NCBI RefSeq assembly: GCF_000968195.1
Contig: NZ_FO704550.1
Coordinates: 3,100,001-3,164,000 of the forward strand
DNA length: 64,000 nucleotides
Source: Xenorhabdus doucetiae
Lineage (GTDB): Bacteria > Pseudomonadota > Gammaproteobacteria > Enterobacterales > Enterobacteriaceae
Direction: 5' to 3'
Shown here: in pieces, positions 16,370 through 25,044 of the stretch
Layout: the number at the start of each line of letters is the position of its first letter
Numbering within the stretch: position 1 is the stretch's first letter
Notes under the pieces: model-generated
What the model saw: the letters and a program-made list of their open reading frames with translations, nothing else
Told to the model about the DNA's origin: nothing
Database searches by the model: none
Position numbers and translations under genes: made by a program

Positions 16370-16603
16370 ATGAGTAATGAAAATTCTATTTATTGCCATG
16401 ATTGTCAGAAAATACTTAAACGTGATTTATACATTAAACTTGTTGAAGATGACACGAATAAACCGATACCTAATGTGTCTTACACATTGAAAAATAACAA
16501 ATTGGAGCACTCAGGAACGAGTGATGGTAGTGGGATGAATCTTGCAGAAGGTTTAACCAGCACCCCCTTCACTGTCAAAATAGATCCTCCTCAGCCAGTA
16601 TAG
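16370..16603 (+). CDS. Small transthyretin-like protein at the head of a candidate T6SS module
   Basis: 77 residues from the ATG at 16370 (MSNENSIYCHDCQKILKRDL) with a strong AGGAG 10 bases upstream; the open frame begins 16 codons earlier. YIKLVEDDTNKPIPNVSYTL followed by HSGTSDGSGMN and FTVKIDPP is the strand-turn pattern of transthyretin-like domains found in VgrG tails and in T6SS effectors, where they help load cargo. CxxC near the start could bind metal. It precedes the 393-residue gene by 99 bp. An adaptor role is inferred. Confidence 0.6.
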   Translation: MSNENSIYCHDCQKILKRDLYIKLVEDDTNKPIPNVSYTLKNNKLEHSGTSDGSGMNLAEGLTSTPFTVKIDPPQPV

Positions 16604-16702
16604 CTGTCACGCATCATTAAAAATACAAATGAGGCGTGTGGAAGGCAATACGTATTTTAGTAACAGGATGATATTAAACATATTTTAATCAGGAAGACGT
16701 AA

Positions 16703-17884
16703 ATGACCCAAATCTTTAAAAAACATAAATATGATGACATAGATTTGTACCAAAGCACCCAATCTGTCGCAGCGTGCGATTGTCATTTCGAAGAAAAAGA
16801 TGGAAAACAAATTAAAGTCATTGATGTCCCCATACTCACCTGTGAGTGTATTTGGCGCAGGTATCAGAAAGAGGCCGAAGACATTGTCGCACCCGGTGGT
16901 AAACTGATTGCAGACCCCAAGGAGCGCAATAAACGCATTAATGCAGCTTATGCTAAGTTATGGTTGCACGATAACCGTTTCCAATGGGCGGGTCTTGCTG
17001 CTTTCGCTTCTAAGCAAGTCGGTTGTGGTTTGTTACATGCCTCTGATATGGTCGAAAAGATGCAAGCTGACAATGACGCCCAAAAACGCATGGTTGAGCG
17101 CATGATAGAGGTAGATACATCATGGCAATCGGATTGGCCAATTCACCCACAACCGATGAGCGAACGTGAAAGTGCGAATATTGCTGAAGCGATGAAAAAG
17201 CGTCAGCAAACCAGCGACAACAATCCCTTGTCAGCGACAACGGCGATCCCTGATGCAGGTTTAACACAGGCATCATTTAATCATGTGTATGAAATGATGG
17301 CATTGGGAAACACAACGTTATTTCTGGATGTGTATCCATTGCATGCTTTTTATAAGCAACGCGGATTGAAAGAACTTAAAACTTGTCTGCGCTTACGCGA
17401 AAAAATCTACGATAATAGCCAGTTCCCAATATTGTGGCCGATAGGCCAAAAGAAGTTGCCATTTGGCCGCTTTTATAAAGAGATCCTGCAAACCTTTGAA
17501 GCGATAGAAGCAGGTAATATTGCTAAAAGTGTTGAATATCTCGCTTATCATGAACAAGTCAATATTTTACAACCCTCAATGTACAGTGATGCTATTTTAG
17601 TAGGATTATTGCGTGGCAACCATTTCGCCTATGTCACAAATCTTCTCCCTAATGTAACAGAACCTGTCGAGTTAACGCTGGCGAGTCAATGCCGACGTGT
17701 CGATGATGATAGAACTATTAGCTTTAGCGATAAGAAACCATATGCCAATCTCGCTGATGTTAATCAACGTATGCCTTTCGTGCTTAAGGCAGCAGAACGT
17801 TTTGATGAGATGCTACATAACAGCAACCGAAATTTGCTCGAAAAATCTCTAAAAAATATTGCGGCAGGGCAAGGTGTAGAATGA
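16703..17884 (+). CDS. Candidate T6SS effector, DUF2515-like
   Basis: 393 residues. The segment NKRINAAYAKLWLHDNRFQW, then AGLAAFASKQVGCGL (about residues 71-107), recalls the DUF2515 family (YppC type). The middle (MALGNTTLFLDVYPLHAFYK, about 198-217) is also distinctive. There is no signal peptide or membrane helix. No catalytic motif is recognised. It is coupled to the next gene by an ATGA overlap, and that gene encodes a membrane-anchored periplasmic protein: the classic toxin/immunity arrangement. A tssF stub and a transthyretin-like gene lie just upstream. Toxic activity is inferred from context only. Confidence 0.6.
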   Translation: MTQIFKKHKYDDIDLYQSTQSVAACDCHFEEKDGKQIKVIDVPILTCECIWRRYQKEAEDIVAPGGKLIADPKERNKRINAAYAKLWLHDNRFQWAGLAAFASKQVGCGLLHASDMVEKMQADNDAQKRMVERMIEVDTSWQSDWPIHPQPMSERESANIAEAMKKRQQTSDNNPLSATTAIPDAGLTQASFNHVYEMMALGNTTLFLDVYPLHAFYKQRGLKELKTCLRLREKIYDNSQFPILWPIGQKKLPFGRFYKEILQTFEAIEAGNIAKSVEYLAYHEQVNILQPSMYSDAILVGLLRGNHFAYVTNLLPNVTEPVELTLASQCRRVDDDRTISFSDKKPYANLADVNQRMPFVLKAAERFDEMLHNSNRNLLEKSLKNIAAGQGVE

Positions 17885-18504
17885 GTTTATTGCAACAAAT
17901 AAGTCAACGACGTGCTGGTTTAATCCTCACATTATTAATAGCTCTCAGTCTGATTGCTGCCTACTTCTATCACTCTTTTTATTCCAATAAACCAGAGATA
18001 GCATTGGTGATTGGTGAACCTTACGAGAATATGCGACAGCGTTCCAGTGCCGATATTGCTCCGCACCTTCCGGGGCATGCTTGGTACAACGTCCCAAAAA
18101 CAGATGCGCGTTTGCGCTTTATTGACCCTAAATATGGATTTGTTACCCCCCCAGCTCGATTTTTTACTGTTATGTTTGATGATGGAATAATTGATGGCGT
18201 ACGTATGTCACCACAAATTGAGCCGTTACTCTATGACGATGCGATCAAGATTGTATTGGATTTACAAGATCAATGGCATAAAGCGGGTTGGGAGCTTACT
18301 AAAGGGTATCTACCCTTGGCTAATACTCCAGAATTGCATGAGAACCTTCGCAATATGAAAGGCGGTGCAGGAACAACCTATTGGCAAGCCAATGATCAGT
18401 ACCAGATTATGTTGAGTATGGCGCTTTTCGAAGATGACCGGCATCCTGATGAAGAGCGATATTTGATTACGCTGGCGCTTGCCAAGCCGTGGGTAAATCA
18501 ATAA
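17881..18504 (+). CDS. Membrane-anchored periplasmic protein, candidate immunity
   Basis: 207 residues: one N-terminal membrane helix (RAGLILTLLIALSLIAAYFY, residues 11-30), then a soluble domain predicted to be periplasmic. Its start overlaps the stop of the 393-residue gene (ATGA). I do not recognise the family with certainty; LYDDAIKIVLDLQDQWHKAGW and a C-terminal ALAKPW segment recall short periplasmic proteins found beside T6SS effectors. If it is the immunity protein, the toxin acts in the periplasm or at the inner membrane. Confidence 0.6.
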   Translation: MSLLQQISQRRAGLILTLLIALSLIAAYFYHSFYSNKPEIALVIGEPYENMRQRSSADIAPHLPGHAWYNVPKTDARLRFIDPKYGFVTPPARFFTVMFDDGIIDGVRMSPQIEPLLYDDAIKIVLDLQDQWHKAGWELTKGYLPLANTPELHENLRNMKGGAGTTYWQANDQYQIMLSMALFEDDRHPDEERYLITLALAKPWVNQ

Positions 18505-18667
18505 CGCAAACTTCGATAGGTGTGAGTTTGGCTTATGGCGATACTGACACGCTGTGCTTGTCTTCTCTGGGTTAATCGAAGTGTAGGTACCACTGATTAT
18601 GCTGCATTGCTGATTACATTCAACAATCACAGCACCCCCTTGAAATACAAGCCATAAAAACAAAACT

Positions 18668-18694
18668 GCCGGAAAATTATACCCATTTCCCGGC
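18668..18694. terminator. Hairpin between convergent genes
   Basis: GCCGGAAAAT and ATTTCCCGGC form a stem with one mismatch and a short loop, midway between the immunity candidate and the bactofilin gene, which converge. Confidence 0.45.
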
Positions 18695-18720
18695 CGTTGT
18701 ATTTTATAAGCCACTATAAA

Positions 18721-19389
18721 TCAAGCGTTGCTTTTCGCTTTTGGTTTGTCACCTTGGTTGTCTCTGATGGAAATAACCCGCTCGATGTCTGATTTTTTCT
18801 TATTCTCAACCTGTTCGGATTGACCTACAAATAGCCCGCCACGCCGGATTGACATGCTGCCGCAGCGGCTGATGCCCCGTAATTCGCCATGTTCAAGAAT
18901 ATCCAATGTATCCGCACAGCACGTCCCTTCAACATGGCCGTCAATGATAATTTCAGGGGCATTCAGCTCACCTTCCACTTTACCGGCATGCATAATACGA
19001 ATGGCTCCGCCTTTTACACGAATATTACCAATGACTTTACCCCAGACTTGGATATCCCCTTCCATTTCGATATCACCCTTGAATACAGAGTTTTTTGCAA
19101 TAATGGTATTGGGACGAGTTTCGGCTTCAGGTAATTTTTTCTCTTCGGTCTTAATGCCCACAATGGGTGCCACAGAACTGGCAGCAGGTGACTCGGTTGT
19201 TTTTTTTCCAAACATAGCGTTTATTCTCAATTTCATGTTCATAAAGTAAGACACTAAGGCGAAAAAAGATAAAATTGCTGTTATGGCGCAACTACGATGG
19301 GCACCATACAGATATAGTCCCAATGCAATTGCCCAAAGGAGCCATACGCCGCATAAAAAAGCGTTATCTGAAAAACGATACTTTTTCAT
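18721..19389 (-). CDS. ccmA: Bactofilin with two N-terminal membrane helices (CcmA-like)
   Basis: 222 residues. Two hydrophobic helices (about 10-28 and 33-50), a linker, then a bactofilin domain (about 95-200) with regular strands such as SVFKGDIEMEGDIQVWGKVI and GKVEGELNAPEIIIDGHVEG. The layout matches Proteus mirabilis CcmA, a polymer-forming scaffold that affects cell shape and motility. Alone on its strand, with convergent and divergent neighbours. Confidence 0.85.
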   Translation of the reverse strand: MKKYRFSDNAFLCGVWLLWAIALGLYLYGAHRSCAITAILSFFALVSYFMNMKLRINAMFGKKTTESPAASSVAPIVGIKTEEKKLPEAETRPNTIIAKNSVFKGDIEMEGDIQVWGKVIGNIRVKGGAIRIMHAGKVEGELNAPEIIIDGHVEGTCCADTLDILEHGELRGISRCGSMSIRRGGLFVGQSEQVENKKKSDIERVISIRDNQGDKPKAKSNA

Positions 19390-20180
19390 ATTGTTCTCGT
19401 TTTTGTGGTTTTTTCTTATATTTCATCAGCAATATATCTTGCATATGCCTTAGCAGGTAATAGAAACACAGGTAACAGAAATAGGCTGTGAAAACACATC
19501 CTAGCATTGTACAAGTATAAAAAACAATCTACGAAGCTATAACAGAGGCATTTATAGCGTTATTACACGGATAAAGTTTCCATTTGAGTTTAATCCTCTG
19601 ATTTGTCGTTGAATTATCTCATATTTATTGAATAAAATAATCCAGAAAAACCCATTTTTTGCCTATTTTTATAGGCACAAGCCATATAAATTCATAATTC
19701 CATAACAATGGATACAAAACATTAATAAGCCAGTAGCATATCAAAATCATAAGAACACATTAATCTGAAGGTTAAAGAGTTCTGCCAATAGCCAACCGTT
19801 AAAACTCACTTAGTGAATGAAAATAGCAGTATTTATTTAAAAATGAATTAGTTTGGGTTTTAAAATTTCGAATATTATTGATATTTATTGCCGATAAAAT
19901 TTTTTAGGATAACCAACTCAATAATCAGGATATATAAATATTTGTATACTTTTCTCACTTCAAAATACATTTATTACCTCCCCACGCAGCGGAGAGATAA
20001 TAAGCCACGTTCGTCTTAAAGATTAATCAACATAAGGTAAAAAAACAGACAAACTATTTTTTATCGTAAAAATTTACACTTAACCCTAACACAAATATTT
20101 ATTTAGTTATATAATATATAAAATAAATATACTCATCACAAAAAATGATTACTCATGATACGGAAATTTAGGGATATTAA
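19390..20180. other. Long AT-rich intergenic region with a degenerate dispersed repeat
   Basis: About 790 bp with no gene I can support. Around 19950-20020 lies a degenerate copy of the palindromic repeat better seen at 48316-48425 (shared CTCCCC.CGC.GCG...GAGATAAT.AGC and TTCGTCTT). The rest is AT-rich and probably carries promoters for the flanking divergent genes. Confidence 0.6.
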
Positions 20181-20996
20181 ATGAAAAGGACGACGGGATT
20201 AAATCAAAAGAATATTTGCACAACCCAATTATCTATGCCGGATTTCAATATCATTGAGCATAAACAAAGAGGGCTATATATTTTACTCGATGGTGAAATG
20301 GTATGGAAAGATTGCATCAATAGTTATCACATCAAATCGCATGAGATCCTGTTTACCCACCCCGGAAGCTATACAGCCAAAACCCATACGGAAAGTTGCC
20401 AGTTATTATGGCTACCTTTACATATGGATTTTTTACGTAGCTTTTTGAAACGTTTTGGGCCATTACTCAGTAAGATAGAGCGACAGGAATTTCCGGCTTA
20501 TCGGTTGATTCCTTTTCGCCAATTCCCTTTGTTAACGGAAAGCATTCGCGGGCTAGCTAACTTACTGGCGCATGATTCCCCTCCCGCTTTGGTTCAATTA
20601 AGGGTTGAAGAGTTATTGTTGTTGCTTTCTTTGGGTCAACAGGGAGCCTTGTTAATGTCTATTCTGCGGAAATTAAGTAACCGTCAGGTAGAACGTTTGC
20701 AAACATTTATGGAAGCGCATTATCTCAAGGAATGGAAATTAAATGACTTCGCACGCGAATTCGGTATGGGGCTGACCTCTTTCAAGGAGCTGTTTAACAG
20801 TGTCTATGGCACTTCACCCAAAGCGTGGATCAGTGAACAGCGTATTCTTTACGCTCATCAATTATTATTGAATAGCGAAATGAGTATTGCTGATATTTCA
20901 TTGGAATCGGGTTTTTCCAGTCAGTCCTATTTCACCCAAAGCTATCGCCGACGTTTTGGTGGGACACCTAACCGCGCCAGAGCTTGTTATGCCTGA
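20181..20996 (+). CDS. AraC-family activator of the LcrF/ExsA type
   Basis: 271 residues. The C-terminal half holds two helix-turn-helix motifs (WKLNDFAREFGMGLTSFKEL and MSIADISLESGFSSQSYFTQ) and is strikingly like Yersinia LcrF/VirF. The N-terminal half also follows LcrF (GLYILLDGEMVW, CQLLWLPLHMDFL, RVEELLLLLSLGQQG). LcrF and ExsA activate type III secretion operons and are restrained by an anti-activator. No type III genes are in the window, so its targets are unknown. It is alone on the plus strand after a long AT-rich region. Confidence 0.85.
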   Translation: MKRTTGLNQKNICTTQLSMPDFNIIEHKQRGLYILLDGEMVWKDCINSYHIKSHEILFTHPGSYTAKTHTESCQLLWLPLHMDFLRSFLKRFGPLLSKIERQEFPAYRLIPFRQFPLLTESIRGLANLLAHDSPPALVQLRVEELLLLLSLGQQGALLMSILRKLSNRQVERLQTFMEAHYLKEWKLNDFAREFGMGLTSFKELFNSVYGTSPKAWISEQRILYAHQLLLNSEMSIADISLESGFSSQSYFTQSYRRRFGGTPNRARACYA

Positions 20997-21087
20997 GAAG
21001 TCATGAATGATCGTTTTTATCGATCAATCTCCGCTGATTGATCTGTGCAATCCATTGGACGGCAGTATCCCACTCACATATAGTCAT

Positions 21088-21194
21088 GGTGACTCATCGC
21101 CAGTTTTAGAGCTAATCCGACTAGGCTCTAAGTCACCACCAGGGATTTTTATCTTTGCCGTATTTTGAGCCTGCTTCGCGCAGGCTTTTTTTTG
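21088..21194 (+). ncRNA. Candidate structured RNA or 3' UTR ending in a terminator
   Basis: Nested stems: GGTGAC (21088-21093) with GTCACC (21132-21137), enclosing TTAGAGC (21106-21112) with GCTCTAA (21125-21131). About 30 bases later comes an intrinsic terminator. It starts 90 bp after the regulator stop, so it may be a separate small RNA or the processed 3' end of that message. I do not recognise it as a named sRNA. Confidence 0.35.
21168..21194 (+). terminator. Rho-independent terminator
   Basis: AGCCTGC-ttcgc-GCAGGCT (21168-21186) followed by eight T on the plus strand. It ends transcription from the LcrF-like gene or the candidate RNA, ahead of convergent queH. Confidence 0.85.
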
Positions 21195-21195
21195 A

Positions 21196-21876
21196 TTACA
21201 GCGATTCGCTATCTTTTTTGCCGTTATCTGCACTATAAAAGACCGTACCTAATTTGATTCTTTCACGGCCAGTTGCCAGACGATGGCGATTAGTATCTCT
21301 GAGAGAATAAATACAGCCACAATATTCCTGTTGATAGAACTCTTCACGTTTGCTGATTTCTATCATGCGGGCAGATCCGCCCCCTTTGCGCCAGTTATAT
21401 TCCCAATACGTCAGGTCAGGATAACGAGAAGCAGCACGAACACCACAATCATTGATTTGCTGCATATTTTTCCAGCGTGAAATACCGAGTGAGCTGGTAA
21501 TCACCGGGAAACCATGTTCATGGGCATACAGTGCGGTTCGCTCGAAACGCATATCAAAGCACATTGTGCAACGAATACCTCGTTCAGGCTCATTTTCCAT
21601 GCCTTTTGCGCGTTCAAACCAATTATCACGGTCGTAATCAGCGTCAATAAAAGGAATACCCATCTGCTGTGCAAAACGAATATTTTCATCTTTGCGCAGC
21701 TCGTATTCTTTCAGCGGATGAATATTGGGATTATAGAAAAATATTGTAAAATCAATGCCTGAAGCCAACATGGCTTCCATCACTTCCCCAGAACATGGCG
21801 CACAACATGAGTGCAGCAGCACTTTATTGTGCCCGCTTGGCAGTGGCAGCGATTTACGCTCATTATTCAGTGACAT
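21196..21876 (-). CDS. queH: Epoxyqueuosine reductase QueH
   Basis: About 226 residues from the ATG at 21874-21876 (MSLNNERKSLPLPSGHNKVL); the frame continues 26 codons upstream but without family similarity. HSCCAPCSGEVMEAM near residue 24, RCTMCFDMRFERTA, and EYCGCIYSLRD supply the paired cysteines that bind the 4Fe-4S cluster and second iron in QueH. The enzyme makes the last step of queuosine in tRNA, replacing the unrelated QueG. Confidence 0.9.
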   Translation of the reverse strand: MSLNNERKSLPLPSGHNKVLLHSCCAPCSGEVMEAMLASGIDFTIFFYNPNIHPLKEYELRKDENIRFAQQMGIPFIDADYDRDNWFERAKGMENEPERGIRCTMCFDMRFERTALYAHEHGFPVITSSLGISRWKNMQQINDCGVRAASRYPDLTYWEYNWRKGGGSARMIEISKREEFYQQEYCGCIYSLRDTNRHRLATGRERIKLGTVFYSADNGKKDSESL

Positions 21877-21996
21877 AATATTTCTACCTGATTCAGACAA
21901 TAAAAAAACCAGGAAGAGAACGATTCCCCTCCCTGTGTTTATTTGATAGGTCATCTTACCTTTTTCTACTCTCTTACGACAATCTTTGTAAGATAA

Positions 21997-22743
21997 TCAC
22001 GCGGGTACTTCTGGCAAAATTAGCCCGCCATCAACCACAATCGTTTGTCCGGTAATATATTTCGCCTCATCAGAAGCCAGAAAACAGGCAGCATAACCAA
22101 TATCTTCAGGCGTTCCCAACGCCCGCATTGGTGTGGACGCTTTCGCATCACTGAGGAATTCATCACCAAATGATTGCAAGCCTTCCGTCATGATCATACC
22201 GGGCATCACCGCATTAATGGTGATCCCCTGCTGCGCATATTCCAACGCCGCACTGCGCATAAACCCAAGTTGCCCTGCCTTACTGGCACCATAGTGGCTG
22301 TAACCCGAAATCCCCGTTATTTCTCCCGTTATGGATGACGTGATAACCACACGCCCGTAACGCTGCTTTTCCATCACATTCAATGCAGCTTGCACCAAGA
22401 AAAACGTCCCTTTAAGGTTGATGGTATGCACTAAATCCCACTCTTCCGCAGTCATATCTTTAAGGTAATGTTGTGGGAAAATACCGGCATTGGAACAAAG
22501 AATATCGAGCCTGCCATACTTTTCAACAATCTGATCAATCGCATTTTTACATGCCGCCTGATCAGTCACATCAAGAGGAATAAAATCGACGCCCAGTTCT
22601 TTGGCAATGGCGGCTCCGCGCACCTCATCAGTTCCTGCAATAATGGTCACAGCCCCCGCTTGCTTCAACACGTTGGCAATCCCTTTGCCAATGCCTTTAG
22701 TTCCACCTGAAATAAAAGCAATTTTTCCTGCTAAATTAAACAT
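21997..22743 (-). CDS. Short-chain dehydrogenase/reductase (FabG-like)
   Basis: 248 residues. Nucleotide-binding GGTKGIGKGIA (residues 14-24), NAG at about 88-90, catalytic Ser in VVITSSITGE, and YSHYGASKAGQ with Tyr and Lys of the active site. The C-terminal ASDEAKYITGQTIVVDGG is typical of classical SDRs. The acyl-CoA ligase gene is divergent across 178 bp, so the two probably share regulation and act on the same acyl or hydroxy substrate, which cannot be read from sequence. Confidence 0.85.
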   Translation of the reverse strand: MFNLAGKIAFISGGTKGIGKGIANVLKQAGAVTIIAGTDEVRGAAIAKELGVDFIPLDVTDQAACKNAIDQIVEKYGRLDILCSNAGIFPQHYLKDMTAEEWDLVHTINLKGTFFLVQAALNVMEKQRYGRVVITSSITGEITGISGYSHYGASKAGQLGFMRSAALEYAQQGITINAVMPGMIMTEGLQSFGDEFLSDAKASTPMRALGTPEDIGYAACFLASDEAKYITGQTIVVDGGLILPEVPA

Positions 22744-22921
22744 AGTTTTTCCTTTTGTATTTTCTTTTCGTATTCGTGGATAACGTTTTTTATTAGCTTA
22801 AATAGCACTATTCAATCTATTTTTGCGTAGTTATCTTATCAAGATTGCTTATTCTTCTGCCAGAGATTACTTTTAAAAGACAGAATAATTTTGTTAAAGA
22901 CAATAATATGAGGTGAAGAGT

Positions 22922-24544
22922 ATGATTCTCGATAATTCATTCTTAAATGAATATACCGGCACGGCATTATCACCGATTTTATTTCTCAAAAGAGCGGTAT
23001 TAAGCAATGGTAATGATATCGCCGTCATTGATGGAAAACAGCGTTGGACTTGGCACCAATACGCTAATCGCTGCGAAAAGATCGCTATCTCTCTCCAGCA
23101 AATGGGGGTGGATAAGGGGAGCGTAGTTTCAGCCCTTTTACCGAATATCCACGAATTGCTTGAATTACATTTTGCTGTTCCTTTGTCCGGCGGCATTCTC
23201 AATGCCTTGAGCACCCGTACAGATACCGCCACATTAAATTTTGTCTTTGAAAAACTGCATCCAAAAATATTATTTGTTGATAAAACTTATCTTTCACTAT
23301 TAAATAATGTCTCTTTTAATAATCCAGTTAAGATAATTGTTGTTGATAATGAAATTGATAATAAAAATAGCCCAACGGTTCCTATACTTCCTGCTGGATG
23401 TGAAAGCCTGCCTTATGAATCACTGCTCACCGCACATCCATCAAAAACCCTCTCATTTATCCAAATTGACGAACAAGAAGCCATCAGTATTAATTCAACG
23501 TCGGGCACCAGCGGACAACCTAAACTGGTGGTTTATTCTCACCGTGGCGCGTTTTTAAATGCGATTTCCAATATTCTGGATTGGGATATGCCCAGGCATC
23601 CTATCTTTTTATGGACGCTGCCCATGTTTCACTGCAATGGCTGGTGTTTCCCGTGGACAGTGGCAGCACGGGCGGGTACACATATCTGTATAAGGAAATT
23701 TGATGCAGAAGAAGCCATGCTGCTTATGCAGGAACATAACGTCACCCACTATTGTGGTGCCCCCATTATTCACTACGCGTTAGGCAAAATAACGCAAAAG
23801 CATGGCCAGCATTTTGGTGGCCGCGTTTATGGTCTTATTGCCGGTGCCCCACCGACAGAAATGATGTTTTCATTACTGGATGAGGTCGGTATCAATGCGA
23901 CCCATGTCTATGGGTTAACCGAAACTTATGGCCCGGTGGTGGTTTGTGACAATAAGCAGGAATGGCAGATATTGCCAAGATCAGAAAAAATCTTAAAGCG
24001 GATGCGTCAGGGAATTGTCTCTAATTTACAGGGACAGGTGAGCGTTATTGATCGAGATAACCAGTCGGAAGTACCTTTTGATGGCAAAACCATCGGTGAA
24101 GTCGCAATCCGCGGTAATATTGTGGCCGCTTATGATCCTGTCCGTCATGTCACACCGGAGATCACCAATCAATGGTTTTATACCGGTGATCTGGCGGTCG
24201 TCGAACCTGATGGCTATATCAAAATCATCGACAGGAAAAAAGATATCATTATTTCCGGTGGTGAGAATATTTCCAGCCTTGAACTGGAAAATGCCCTATC
24301 CAGTTATCCCGGTGTCTTGGCTGCCGCGATTGTGGCAAAACCCGATCCCTATTGGGGAGAAGTTCCCCATGCCTTTATTGAACTCGATGAAAATATATCA
24401 ATCACAGAGCAAGCGTTAGATGATTATATTTGTACGATAGTCGCACGATATAAACGCCCCAAAGGATATACTTTTTTAACCTTACCCCGAAATGCCAATG
24501 GCAAAGTTGTAAAAGATCAACTGAGAAAACGTGTCAAAAAATGA
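22922..24544 (+). CDS. Acyl-CoA synthetase (AMP-forming, ANL superfamily)
   Basis: 540 residues from ATG 22922 (MILDNSFLNEYTG...), with GAGGTGAAG just upstream; a GTG three codons earlier is the alternative. P-loop STSGTSGQPKLVVYSHRG, VYGLTETYG, WFYTGDLAVVEPDGYIKIID with RKKDIIISGGENIS, and the C-terminal catalytic lysine in NANGKVVKDQLRK are all present, so the enzyme looks intact. It is close to medium/short-chain acid:CoA ligases. The substrate is unknown. Divergent from the SDR gene. Confidence 0.88.
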   Translation: MILDNSFLNEYTGTALSPILFLKRAVLSNGNDIAVIDGKQRWTWHQYANRCEKIAISLQQMGVDKGSVVSALLPNIHELLELHFAVPLSGGILNALSTRTDTATLNFVFEKLHPKILFVDKTYLSLLNNVSFNNPVKIIVVDNEIDNKNSPTVPILPAGCESLPYESLLTAHPSKTLSFIQIDEQEAISINSTSGTSGQPKLVVYSHRGAFLNAISNILDWDMPRHPIFLWTLPMFHCNGWCFPWTVAARAGTHICIRKFDAEEAMLLMQEHNVTHYCGAPIIHYALGKITQKHGQHFGGRVYGLIAGAPPTEMMFSLLDEVGINATHVYGLTETYGPVVVCDNKQEWQILPRSEKILKRMRQGIVSNLQGQVSVIDRDNQSEVPFDGKTIGEVAIRGNIVAAYDPVRHVTPEITNQWFYTGDLAVVEPDGYIKIIDRKKDIIISGGENISSLELENALSSYPGVLAAAIVAKPDPYWGEVPHAFIELDENISITEQALDDYICTIVARYKRPKGYTFLTLPRNANGKVVKDQLRKRVKK

Positions 24545-25044
24545 TATTACAAGCATAAAACCAATAACGGTAAATTAATATCAGGTAAGCATTGAGATAA
24601 ATATTCTTATAACCAACACGGTTAACTTACCTGATAATCACTATCTACCTAATAACCACCATGTTCTCCCTTTATCTCTCAAATTTTTCAAGTTGCTATT
24701 TTATTAGCCGTGCTGAGATTGATAATCCATTGGGTATAATGATAATGAAAATTATACACTCAACTAAACAATATCATAGTGTAATTTAATAAGTTAGATA
24801 AGAAAAAATTCACATTGAATAATAAAGCCATTTTAAATGGCAATATAGCCAAACAAATCCCATGAAACCATTTAAATAAATATAATTGATAACCAATACG
24901 CCTAAAATATTATTTAAAAAACTTTTATCATGATAAATTTATTTTTTTATAAGATTCTTTTTATGGCTTGGCGTTTATATTTCTTTGTTATTATATAGTC
25001 CGCAAGCAGCTTATAAAATCACGTTAACTAATGAGGGTACTACA
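24545..25044. other. AT-rich intergenic region upstream of pixA
   Basis: 500 bp with no supported gene. A possible degenerate remnant of the dispersed repeat (CAAGTTGC ... TTGGGTATA) lies at about 24685-24740. The last 100 bp presumably contain the pixA promoter. Confidence 0.55.

Noticed and set aside
21103..21114. GTTTTAGAGCTA, identical to the start of the well-known Cas9 crRNA repeat
   Set aside because: A 12-base match with no array, no tracrRNA context and no cas gene. It is part of a simple stem and most likely chance.
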